Below, in pieces: positions 1 through 6,233 of a stretch of DNA of 9,079 nucleotides; positions within the stretch are counted from its first letter, which is position 1; every line of letters starts with the position of its first letter. The notes below the pieces were generated by a model, which ran no database searches, was not told the DNA's origin, and saw nothing but the letters and a program-made list of their open reading frames with translations. The stretch is from Chromatiales bacterium (GTDB lineage: Bacteria; Pseudomonadota; Gammaproteobacteria; Chromatiales; Chromatiaceae): the NCBI GenBank assembly GCA_024639625.1, contig JAHEIA010000089.1, positions 1-9,079 of the forward strand, read 5' to 3'. Made by a program: the position numbers and the translations under genes.

Positions 1-67
1 AACCGATACTCATTGCTACAGCCGCCGTTTGGTCTCCCCATGGTGTGGGTTGTTGCAGATCGCTCGC

Positions 68-889
68 ATGAGCGACGCAGTCGGCTTGAGCCTGGACGGG
101 CAGTATTGGGAGATTCAGGTGAGCGCCGACTATCCGAGCAACTTGTGGGGCACCTCGGGGGCCCGGGGGACTCGGGTATTCTTTCGCTTCGGCAACTGGA
201 GCCCGCGCCGCGGGCTGACCAAGGTACGGCTCAATCCGATCCTCAACAACTGTGAGATGATCCCGGCGGCGCGGAGGCTGGTGAGCCGGCTCGAGGAGAT
301 GCACAGTCGCGTGCCTTTTCCCCAGCACGACCGATGCGAGCTATGGTTGCTGGATCACGGCAGTCGATACCCCCTGGCGCTGTTGGCCACCGCGGTCGAA
401 GAGCATCTATTGCAGGTACCGAACGCTCCGCGCTGGCAAGCCGTGGCTGGAATAGCCACCGACGCCCGCGACAGCGGGATCGCAGAAGGCGCGCTGGAAG
501 AAGCGTTCCGCAGCGCCGCCGGCGATCCGGCGGAGGCCCGGTGGTTCCTGCGGGACGCCCCCGGACAGGGGATGGGCGTGGAGATTGCCCCCGGGTCCGG
601 GGCGACGGCCAGGCGCCTTTCGGCCGCTGAGTTTCCCGAACTGCCTTGGCACGAGAGGTGGCAAGACAGGACTCAGGGCCGACTGGCGCTCGCGTATTCC
701 CAGCAGCGCGCCGCCCAATTGTTGGCACTGCAACACCTGCCCAGCACGCGCCGCCATCGATTGGAGCTAGCCGCGCGCAAAACGCCGCTTCAGGTCGAGC
801 GGCTGTGGCGGCTCTACCCTAAAATCCTCAATAGGTCTATCCTGATCAGCACCCGGGTAGAGGCGCGCATGCGCCTCGCCGGCGATTGA
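68..889 (+). CDS. Unrecognised protein of 273 aa upstream of hemH
   Basis: I do not recognise this protein. The frame is open back to a TTG at 29, but I choose the ATG at 68 (MSDAVGL...) because TTG lies behind no visible ribosome site; the ATG itself has only a weak one. The product looks soluble: no signal peptide and no long hydrophobic segment. The N-terminal third is rich in Trp and aromatic residues (QYWEIQV, NLWG, FRFGNWSPR), which suggests a compact beta-type domain. The middle reads like alternating helices (ARRLVSRLEEMHSRV, ALLATAVEEHLLQV), and the C-terminal 80 residues are strongly basic and helical (RHRLELAARK, ERLWRLYPKILNRS). The stop at 887-889 is 22 nt before hemH with no visible terminator, so the two are probably cotranscribed. 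This does not by itself imply a role in heme metabolism. That it is a real gene is likely; its function is open. Confidence 0.7.
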   Translation: MSDAVGLSLDGQYWEIQVSADYPSNLWGTSGARGTRVFFRFGNWSPRRGLTKVRLNPILNNCEMIPAARRLVSRLEEMHSRVPFPQHDRCELWLLDHGSRYPLALLATAVEEHLLQVPNAPRWQAVAGIATDARDSGIAEGALEEAFRSAAGDPAEARWFLRDAPGQGMGVEIAPGSGATARRLSAAEFPELPWHERWQDRTQGRLALAYSQQRAAQLLALQHLPSTRRHRLELAARKTPLQVERLWRLYPKILNRSILISTRVEARMRLAGD

Positions 890-911
890 TCAAGCAACCC
901 GATGCTCAGCA

Positions 912-2021
912 ATGAAATACCGCAACGAAAGCGAATTCCGGCACGACGATGGCGAGACTCTCGGACTGCTGCTGGTGAACCTGGGCACCCCAGACGCACC
1001 TTCGGTCGCCGCAGTCCGCCGCTACCTCGCAGAGTTTCTCAGCGACCCCAGGGTCATCGAGATGCCGCGAGCACTCTGGATGATCATCCTGCACGGGATC
1101 ATCCTGCGCGTGCGGCCGAAACGATCGGCTCATGCCTACAGTCAGGTGTGGACGGACCGCGGCTCGCCGCTGCTCGATTTCGCGAGACGTCAGGCAGCGG
1201 CCCTGGAATCGGCTTTGGCGGAGCGCGGGATCGGTCCGGTGAAAGTGGCGCTGGCGATGCGCTACGGGAACCCCTCGATAGTGTCGGGCCTGGAGGCATT
1301 GCATAGCGCCAACGCCCACCGCGTACTGGTGCTGCCGTTGTACCCCCAATACTCGGCCACCACCACCGCCTCGGTATTCGATGCGGTCACCGAAGAACTC
1401 CGTCGTTGGCGCTGGATACCGGAGCTGCGCTTCGTCAATCAGTACCACGACCACCCGGCCTACATTGAAGCCCTGGCGGACTCGGTGCGCGAACATTGGG
1501 CGGAACATGGCCAAGCCGAGCGCCTGTTGTTCTCCTTTCACGGCATCCCGCAAGACTATTTCCGAGGTGGAGACCCCTACTACTGCCACTGCCAGAAGAC
1601 TGCACGCCTAGTCGCCGAACGCTTGGCGTTGCCGGAGGAAACCTGGCAGGTGGGCTTTCAGTCCCGCGTCGGGACCAAGGAGTGGCTGAAACCCTATACC
1701 GACCATCTGCTCAAGGCATGGGGAAAGGAAGGCCTGGAGAGCGTGCAGGTGCTGTGCCCTGGGTTTTCCGCCGATTGTCTGGAAACCCTGGAGGAGATAG
1801 CGGTGGAGAATCGGGCCTATTTTCTTGGCTCTGGGGGCAAGAATTTTGCCTATATTCCCGCCCTGAACGATCGATCAGACCACGTACAGGCGCTGACGGA
1901 GATCGTCGGCCACCATATCCAGGGCTGGCCCGAGGCCAACGCCGACGCGCACGCTAGCACCCTCGCCGAAGAGACCGCCGGCCGCTGGGAAAGGGCACGC
2001 CGACTCGGCGCCGAGGCCTGA
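912..2021 (+). CDS. hemH: Ferrochelatase (protoheme ferro-lyase)
   Basis: Inserts Fe2+ into protoporphyrin IX to make protoheme, the last step of the protoporphyrin-dependent heme pathway, in the cytoplasm or at the inner membrane. The 369-aa product starts MKYRNESEFR and reaches the family's opening block LLLVNLGTPDAP at residues 20-30. The porphyrin-cleft motif LPLYPQYSATT spans 141-151. The ferrochelatase signature LLFSFHGIP (205-213) contains the metal-site His210, and CPGFSADCLETLEE (282-295) contains the conserved Glu291 that corresponds to the catalytic glutamate of other ferrochelatases. Length is normal for a bacterial enzyme. About 30 extra residues at the C-terminus (EANADAHAST onward) are charged and look disordered. 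There is no clear C-terminal cysteine cluster of the [2Fe-2S] type. The ATG at 912 is favoured because gammaproteobacterial HemH often begins MKY; the ribosome site is weak. It converges on argG. Confidence 0.97.
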   Translation: MKYRNESEFRHDDGETLGLLLVNLGTPDAPSVAAVRRYLAEFLSDPRVIEMPRALWMIILHGIILRVRPKRSAHAYSQVWTDRGSPLLDFARRQAAALESALAERGIGPVKVALAMRYGNPSIVSGLEALHSANAHRVLVLPLYPQYSATTTASVFDAVTEELRRWRWIPELRFVNQYHDHPAYIEALADSVREHWAEHGQAERLLFSFHGIPQDYFRGGDPYYCHCQKTARLVAERLALPEETWQVGFQSRVGTKEWLKPYTDHLLKAWGKEGLESVQVLCPGFSADCLETLEEIAVENRAYFLGSGGKNFAYIPALNDRSDHVQALTEIVGHHIQGWPEANADAHASTLAEETAGRWERARRLGAEA

Positions 2022-2035
2022 GGGGCGCCACCCCT
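2021..2035. terminator. Short hairpin in the hemH/argG convergent gap
   Basis: AGGGG-CGCCA-CCCCT forms a 5-bp stem with a 5-nt loop, starting on the last base of the hemH stop codon. A second possible stem, GGCTG (2047-2051) with CAGCC (2065-2069), follows. Neither has a run of T on either strand, so this is at best a weak or Rho-assisted end signal for the convergent genes. The rest of the 57-nt gap shows nothing else. Confidence 0.25.
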
Positions 2036-2078
2036 ATCCAGTCACGGGCTGCAAGCGCGGGGCCCAGCCGCGATCCGT

Positions 2079-3299
2079 TCAGCGCCTGCGTGCGGCGGCC
2101 ACGCGCATACGCAGAGCGTTGAGGCGAATAAAACCCGTGGCGTCCTTTTGGTCGTAGGCCCCACGGTCCTCCTCGAATGTCGCGATCGACTCATCGAACA
2201 GGCTGTCCGTCTCCGATCGGCGCCCCACCACCAGCACGTTTCCTTTGTAGAGTTTCAGCCGCACCACACCGTTGACGACCCCTTGGGTTTGGTCGATGGC
2301 CGCTTGCAGCATCTCCCGCTCGGGGCTCCACCAATAGCCGTTGTAGATCAACTCCGCATAGCGCGGCATGAGCTCATCCTTGAGGTGGGCGGCCTCCCGA
2401 TCGAGCGTCAGTGACTCCATGGCGCGGTGCGCCTTGAGCATGATCGTGCCGCCAGGGGTTTCGTAGCAGCCGCGAGACTTCATTCCCACATAGCGGTTTT
2501 CCACGATATCCGCCCGGCCGATGCCGTGCTCCCCACCGATCCGGTTCAACGTGGTCAGTACCGTGGCCGGGCTCATGCTGACCCCGTCGAGGGCAACGAT
2601 GTCGCCCGCGGCAAAACCCAATTCAATGTAGGTGGGACGATCCGGGGCCTGCTCCGGGGCGACTGTCCAACGCCACATGTCTTCCGCTGGTTCGTTCCAT
2701 GGGTCCTCCAGGTCATACCCTTCGTAGGAGATATGCAAAAGATTGGCATCCATCGAATAGGGCGACTTGCTTCCGTCCCGCTTCATCTCCACTGGGATGC
2801 CGTGGCGCTCTGCATAGGCCAAAAGCTTTTCCCGCGACAACAGATCCCATTCACGCCACGGAGCAATGATCCGTACATCCGGCCTGAGGGCATAGGCCCC
2901 CAGCTCGAAGCGGACCTGATCGTTACCTTTTCCCGTCGCTCCATGGGATATCGCATCGGCACCCGTCTCGTTGGCAATTTCAACCAACCGCTTCGCAATC
3001 AGGGGACGAGCGATCGAGGTACCCAACAGATACTCGCCCTCGTAGATCGCGTTCGCCCGAAACATGGGATAGACGAAGTCGCGCACAAACTCCTCGCGCA
3101 GATCTTCGATATAGATTTCTTCGATACCTGCCGCCTCGGCCTTGGCACGCGCCGGCGCCACCTCCTCTCCCTGGCCGATATCCGCCGTAAAGGTCACCAC
3201 CTCGCAGCGATAGGTCTCCTGCAACCATTTCAGAATGACCGAGGTATCCAACCCCCCCGAATACGCCAGAACCACCTTTTCTACCCGCGCGTCTGCCAT
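2079..3299 (-). CDS. argG: Argininosuccinate synthase
   Basis: Joins citrulline and aspartate using ATP to give argininosuccinate, AMP and PPi, the penultimate step of arginine synthesis, in the cytoplasm. The product is 406 aa, the standard length for the compact bacterial enzyme. The N-type ATP pyrophosphatase loop AYSGGLDTS lies at residues 12-20. The second family signature, [12 protein letters not shown], lies at 120-131, and the citrulline/aspartate-binding region [15 protein letters not shown] at 175-189. The C-terminal oligomerisation helix ends in a basic tail ([10 protein letters not shown]). The frame stays open upstream to 3482, but those 61 extra residues match nothing in the family. 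The ATG at 3299 has GGAG at 3308-3311, 8 nt upstream, and a TATAAT box about 58 nt upstream. argH is not in the window, so arginine genes are scattered here. Confidence 0.97.
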   Translation of the reverse strand: MADARVEKVVLAYSGGLDTSVILKWLQETYRCEVVTFTADIGQGEEVAPARAKAEAAGIEEIYIEDLREEFVRDFVYPMFRANAIYEGEYLLGTSIARPLIAKRLVEIANETGADAISHGATGKGNDQVRFELGAYALRPDVRIIAPWREWDLLSREKLLAYAERHGIPVEMKRDGSKSPYSMDANLLHISYEGYDLEDPWNEPAEDMWRWTVAPEQAPDRPTYIELGFAAGDIVALDGVSMSPATVLTTLNRIGGEHGIGRADIVENRYVGMKSRGCYETPGGTIMLKAHRAMESLTLDREAAHLKDELMPRYAELIYNGYWWSPEREMLQAAIDQTQGVVNGVVRLKLYKGNVLVVGRRSETDSLFDESIATFEEDRGAYDQKDATGFIRLNALRMRVAAARRR

Positions 3300-3332
3300 G
3301 GAGTATGCTCCGCTATTCCAGTCTCGATGGGA

Positions 3333-3348
3333 TCGGCCGGACGGCCGA
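3333..3348. repeat. Perfect inverted repeat in the argG leader
   Basis: TCGGCCG-GA-CGGCCGA is a 7-bp perfect inverted repeat around a 2-nt centre. It sits immediately downstream of the predicted argG start site, at about +2 to +17. It could be an operator or a 5' stem in the mRNA. The two-base centre is short for an RNA loop, which slightly favours a DNA-binding site. High GC content makes chance occurrence possible. Confidence 0.35.
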
Positions 3349-3356
3349 AAAGCGGC

Positions 3357-3362
3357 ATTATA
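3357..3362 (-). promoter_or_regulatory. Probable argG promoter, -10 box
   Basis: On the minus strand this reads TATAAT, a perfect sigma-70 -10 hexamer, and would start transcription near 3350, giving a leader of about 50 nt before the argG ATG. I cannot find a good -35 hexamer at 16-18 bp, nor a TGn extension, so the promoter may be weak or activator-dependent. I see no convincing ArgR box (two TGAAT-type half-sites) beside it. Confidence 0.5.
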
Positions 3363-3442
3363 CTGATTGGACAGGGACCAGGCTCGGGGATTTTTCCGCG
3401 TACCGGGAGGGTTCGCCCTGTGTCGGGAGTCGCGGGCCAGGT

Positions 3443-3456
3443 CCGGGAAGTCCCGG
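3443..3456. repeat. Perfect inverted repeat upstream of the argG promoter
   Basis: CCGGGA-AG-TCCCGG is a 6-bp perfect inverted repeat with a 2-nt centre, roughly 80 bp upstream of the argG -10 box. The dyad form resembles the leader repeat at 3333-3348 (short arms, 2-nt centre), but the arms differ in sequence. It may be an upstream regulator site or simply GC-rich chance symmetry. Confidence 0.25.
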
Positions 3457-3487
3457 CGCAGACCGCAGGCAACCACAAACAACCCCA

Positions 3488-3506
3488 GGGCACCGAAAAC
3501 CGGCCC
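3488..3506 (-). terminator. Weak candidate terminator after the pdh cluster
   Basis: About 41 nt past the stop of the esterase gene, the minus strand reads GGGCCGGTTTTCGGTGCCC, an imperfect hairpin (GGGC/GCCC outside, CCG/CGG inside, not both fully paired at once). It is followed by a G/T-rich stretch, GGGGTTGTTTGTGG, rather than a clean T-run. The position is right for the end of the aceE-aceF-lpdA-esterase transcript and just upstream of the argG promoter, but the structure is poor. Confidence 0.25.
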
Positions 3507-3547
3507 GCTCAGGCACCTGGGCGCTCACCTGGAAGCCCGAGGCCTGC

Positions 3548-4333
3548 CTAACGCAAGAAACGCCATAGCGCGGCCAGGAAGGCCTGGGGCTGGTCCGCAT
3601 AGACCCAGTGTCCCGCACCCGCCACGGCGCGCAAGCGGGCCAGCGGAAAGTGCTGCCGAATCGCGGCCTGCTCCGCGGCTGTGACGTAAGGGGAATCGGC
3701 GCCGTAAACAAACAACGCCGGTCCCGGAAACTGGATTCCGGATGCCAGCTCCGGGTAGTCTAGAAGCGACCGCAGCGCGGACCGCAAAGCGGCCAGGTTC
3801 ATGCGCCAGACCCAACGTCCGCTGCGCAAGACAAGCGACTGCAAAAGGTACTGGCGCGCTCTGGAATCGTCCAGGAACTGTGCGAGGACCCGGTCGGCCT
3901 CGGAACGACCGCCGATCCGGTTCGGATCGACGGCATCCAGCGCCGCGAAAACCGCGCCGAAGCGATCCGGGTAGCTCACGGGCGCCATGTCCACGGCTAC
4001 CAGACGCTCGACCATCGCAGGCTGCCGAAGGGCAATCCACATGGCGACCTTCGCCCCCATACTGTGGCCCAGCAGGATAGCCCGATCCGAGTCCAGGCGC
4101 CGCAGCAGCGCCACGACGTCCGCCGCCATATCCGGATAGGTCATGGCATCCGCATGAGGAGAGCGTCCGTGATTGCGCAGATCCGGGACGATCACCCGGT
4201 ATTCGGTCTCCAATTGGCGGGCGATCGTGTGCCAGTTGGCGCTGGAACCGAACAGGCCATGGAGCAGGAGCATCGGCGGACGCGCCGCGGTGCGCTCCCC
4301 GTATTCGCGAAACCACAGATCCACGCTGGACAT
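3548..4333 (-). CDS. ybfF: Alpha/beta-hydrolase, YbfF/ABHD11-type esterase
   Basis: A cytoplasmic serine esterase of 261 aa; E. coli YbfF hydrolyses acyl esters and acyl-CoA in vitro, but the natural substrate is unclear. It starts with the oxyanion-hole strand LLLHGLFGSSANW (residues 22-34). The family block DLRNHGRSPH follows at 51-60, and the nucleophile elbow GHSMG at 89-93 with Ser91. VDMAPVSY (114-121) holds Asp115 and GAGHWVYAD (239-247) holds His242. The acid of the triad is probably Asp115, as in YbfF relatives; Asp213 in the FVYGADSPYV strand is the alternative at the classical position. No signal peptide or membrane segment. The ATG at 4333 has a weak ribosome site. It lies 70 nt after lpdA on the same strand with no clear terminator between, so it is probably the last gene of the pyruvate dehydrogenase transcript. 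Family assignment is firm; the gene symbol is by analogy. Confidence 0.88.
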   Translation of the reverse strand: MSSVDLWFREYGERTAARPPMLLLHGLFGSSANWHTIARQLETEYRVIVPDLRNHGRSPHADAMTYPDMAADVVALLRRLDSDRAILLGHSMGAKVAMWIALRQPAMVERLVAVDMAPVSYPDRFGAVFAALDAVDPNRIGGRSEADRVLAQFLDDSRARQYLLQSLVLRSGRWVWRMNLAALRSALRSLLDYPELASGIQFPGPALFVYGADSPYVTAAEQAAIRQHFPLARLRAVAGAGHWVYADQPQAFLAALWRFLR

Positions 4334-4403
4334 TGTCGCCGACAGCTTCGGCAGTCCACCGGCGTGAGCAAACCGGCCAGGGCCGCCCTTGTCGAACGCA
4401 GGC

Positions 4404-6122
4404 TTATTTGCGCTTGCGCGGCGGCATCAGATCGGTGATGCTCCCTTCGGCCATCTCGGCGGCAAAGCACAGGGTCTCACTGAGCGTGGGGTGAGGATGG
4501 ACGCTCAACCCGATATCCTCCGCGTCGGCCCCCATCTCCAGGGCGAGCACCGCTTCGGCGATCAACTCGCCTGCGTTGATCCCGACAATGCCGGCACCCA
4601 GGATGCGTTTGCTCTCCGGATCGAACAACACCTTGGTCAAGCCCTCGTCACGTCCGATACCCAAGGCCCGCCCGCTGGCCGCCCAGGGGAACGCGCCCTT
4701 CTCGTAGGCGATGCCCTTTGCCTTCGCCTCGGTTTCGGTTAAACCCATCCAGGCGACCTCGGGATCCGTATAGGCGACCGAAGGGATGGTCATGGGATCG
4801 AACAGGGCGGGAAGCCCAGCGATGACCTCCGCCGCCACCTTGGCCTCGTGGGTCGCCTTGTGCGCCAGCATCGGATTTCCCACCACGTCGCCAATGGCAT
4901 ATATATTCGGCACATTGGTGCGCTGGTGCTGGTCGACGGGGATGAAACCAGCCTCATCTACGTGCACGCCAGCCATCTCGGCGCCGACCAGCTTGCCATT
5001 GGGGCGCCGACCTACCGCCACCAGCACCTTGTCGTAGATCGCAGAATCCGGCGCGCCCTTGCCCTCAAAGACCACCTTGAGCCCGTTCTTCTGGGCCTTG
5101 ATCTCGTTGACCCTTGTGCCGAGCATGATGCGGTGGTAGCGCTTCTCGATCCGCTTCTGCAGCGGGCGCACCAGGTCCCGATCGCACCCCGGTATCAGGC
5201 CGTCCTGCAGTTCGACGACATCGATCCGGCTACCCAGGGCGGCATAGACCGTGGCCATCTCCAGGCCGATGATGCCGCCGCCGACGATCAATAGCTTTTT
5301 CGGCACCTCGGACAAAGCTAGCGCCGCGGTGGAATCCATCAGACGAGGGTCTTCGTTCGGGAAACCAGGAATCTGCACCGGGCTGGAGCCACAGGCGATG
5401 ATTGCATGATCGAAGTTCACCAAGACCTGCCCCTGCGCGGTCTTCACGCTGATCCGGTTCGGGCTCTCGAACCTGCCCGTGCCTTGCACGACCTCCACGT
5501 TGCGCTGTTTGGCGAGTGCGGCAAGTCCTCCGGTAAGACGTTTCACGACCCTGTCCTTGCCCGAACGCAGCTGATCCAGATCTACCTCTGGCTCGCCAAA
5601 GCTGACTCCCATATGGCTCATCTCCCGCGCTTCGTCGAGGATCTGCGCCACGTGTAATAGCGCCTTGGAGGGGATACAACCCACGTTCAGGCACACCCCA
5701 CCGAGGTCGGCGTAACGCTCAATCAAAAGCGTCTGCTTTCCTAGATCCGCGGCGCGGAAAGCGGCGGTATAGCCTCCCGGACCCGCACCGAGGACCACGA
5801 CCTCGACGTGCAACTCCGCCGAGCCGGTCACCGGGCCAGAGGCCGGGGCAGGTCCGGTTCCGCTTGCCTCGTCCGTTGAGGCTTCTGTCGCCGCCTCAGG
5901 CGCCTGTCGCTGCACAGCGAGAAGAACGTCGCCTTGGCTTACCGTGTCGCCGATTTTCACCCCTCCCTTTTTCACCAGGCCGGAATGGGTAGAGGGCACC
6001 TCCAGGGTCAGCAGAGGGTCTTCCGCCCGCACTCTACCGCCCGGGGATACCAGATCCTCGATGATACCCACCGAGGCGAAGTCGCCGATATCGGAAAGCT
6101 TGACCTCGACCAGATTCGTCAT
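4404..6122 (-). CDS. lpdA: Dihydrolipoamide dehydrogenase (E3) with defective lipoyl domain
   Basis: The E3 of the pyruvate dehydrogenase complex: it reoxidises the dihydrolipoyl arm through a disulfide and FAD, passing electrons to NAD+. The product is 572 aa: an N-terminal lipoyl-like domain (about 1-72), an Ala/Pro/Thr-rich linker (73-104), then a complete E3 core. The core has the FAD loop GAGPGG (112-117), redox cysteines Cys144 and Cys149 in GGVCLNVGCIPSK, the NAD loop GGGIIG (281-286), the second FAD motif YAIGDV (408-413), and the catalytic His544-Glu549 pair in HPTLSE. The lipoyl-like domain is odd: LLTLE (37-41) runs straight into VPSTHSG, so the usual S-D-K-A hairpin with its lipoylated lysine is missing. 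The ATG at 6122 has GAGAG 7 nt upstream; the frame stays open to 6221, but that extension matches nothing. It lies 111 nt after aceF. Confidence 0.96.
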   Translation of the reverse strand: MTNLVEVKLSDIGDFASVGIIEDLVSPGGRVRAEDPLLTLEVPSTHSGLVKKGGVKIGDTVSQGDVLLAVQRQAPEAATEASTDEASGTGPAPASGPVTGSAELHVEVVVLGAGPGGYTAAFRAADLGKQTLLIERYADLGGVCLNVGCIPSKALLHVAQILDEAREMSHMGVSFGEPEVDLDQLRSGKDRVVKRLTGGLAALAKQRNVEVVQGTGRFESPNRISVKTAQGQVLVNFDHAIIACGSSPVQIPGFPNEDPRLMDSTAALALSEVPKKLLIVGGGIIGLEMATVYAALGSRIDVVELQDGLIPGCDRDLVRPLQKRIEKRYHRIMLGTRVNEIKAQKNGLKVVFEGKGAPDSAIYDKVLVAVGRRPNGKLVGAEMAGVHVDEAGFIPVDQHQRTNVPNIYAIGDVVGNPMLAHKATHEAKVAAEVIAGLPALFDPMTIPSVAYTDPEVAWMGLTETEAKAKGIAYEKGAFPWAASGRALGIGRDEGLTKVLFDPESKRILGAGIVGINAGELIAEAVLALEMGADAEDIGLSVHPHPTLSETLCFAAEMAEGSITDLMPPRKRK

Positions 6123-6160
6123 AATGGTTCTCTCTTCGGTCCGTTCAGCAGTGATCCGGA

Positions 6161-6166
6161 ATTGTA
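6161..6166 (-). promoter_or_regulatory. Possible internal promoter before lpdA
   Basis: In the 111-nt aceF-lpdA gap the minus strand reads TACAAT, a 5-of-6 match to the -10 hexamer, placed to start transcription about 30 nt before the lpdA ATG. The best -35 candidate, TTTCCA, is 19 bp upstream and poor. A separate lpdA promoter would make sense because E3 also serves 2-oxoglutarate dehydrogenase and glycine cleavage, but the sequence support is weak. Confidence 0.2.
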
Positions 6167-6233
6167 CGCGGCGCCCGGTTGGCCATGGAAACTCGGCGGG
6201 CAATCTGCCTGACGCCGCCATCGCTCCCGATAG

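Noticed and set aside
902..1306. ATG at 902 as a start for a + strand gene
   Set aside because: It is in a different frame from hemH and yields an Arg/Pro-rich shadow protein; the ATG at 912 opens the true ferrochelatase frame.
3300..3482. N-terminal extension of ArgG by 61 residues
   Set aside because: No similarity to the family, it crosses the predicted promoter, and the ATG at 3299 has a good ribosome site and gives the standard 406-aa length.
2427..3551. 374-codon open frame on the + strand opposite argG
   Set aside because: It lies almost wholly antisense to a firmly identified argG, has no family motif and no ribosome site of note; GC-rich coding DNA commonly leaves such open antisense frames.
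3525..4316. 263-codon minus-strand frame overlapping the esterase
   Set aside because: Arg/Gly/Pro-rich with no motifs, while the overlapping frame carries GHSMG and the full hydrolase triad.
5994..6008. A frameshift or sequencing slip in lpdA
   Set aside because: The frame is unbroken on both sides and the missing piece is exactly 21 nt, so a simple base-call error does not explain it; an assembly collapse is unlikely but remains checkable.
6123..6221. N-terminal extension of LpdA by 33 residues
   Set aside because: Lacks family similarity and would place extra residues before the lipoyl-like fold; the ATG at 6122 has a GAGAG site and begins MTNLVEVK as expected.
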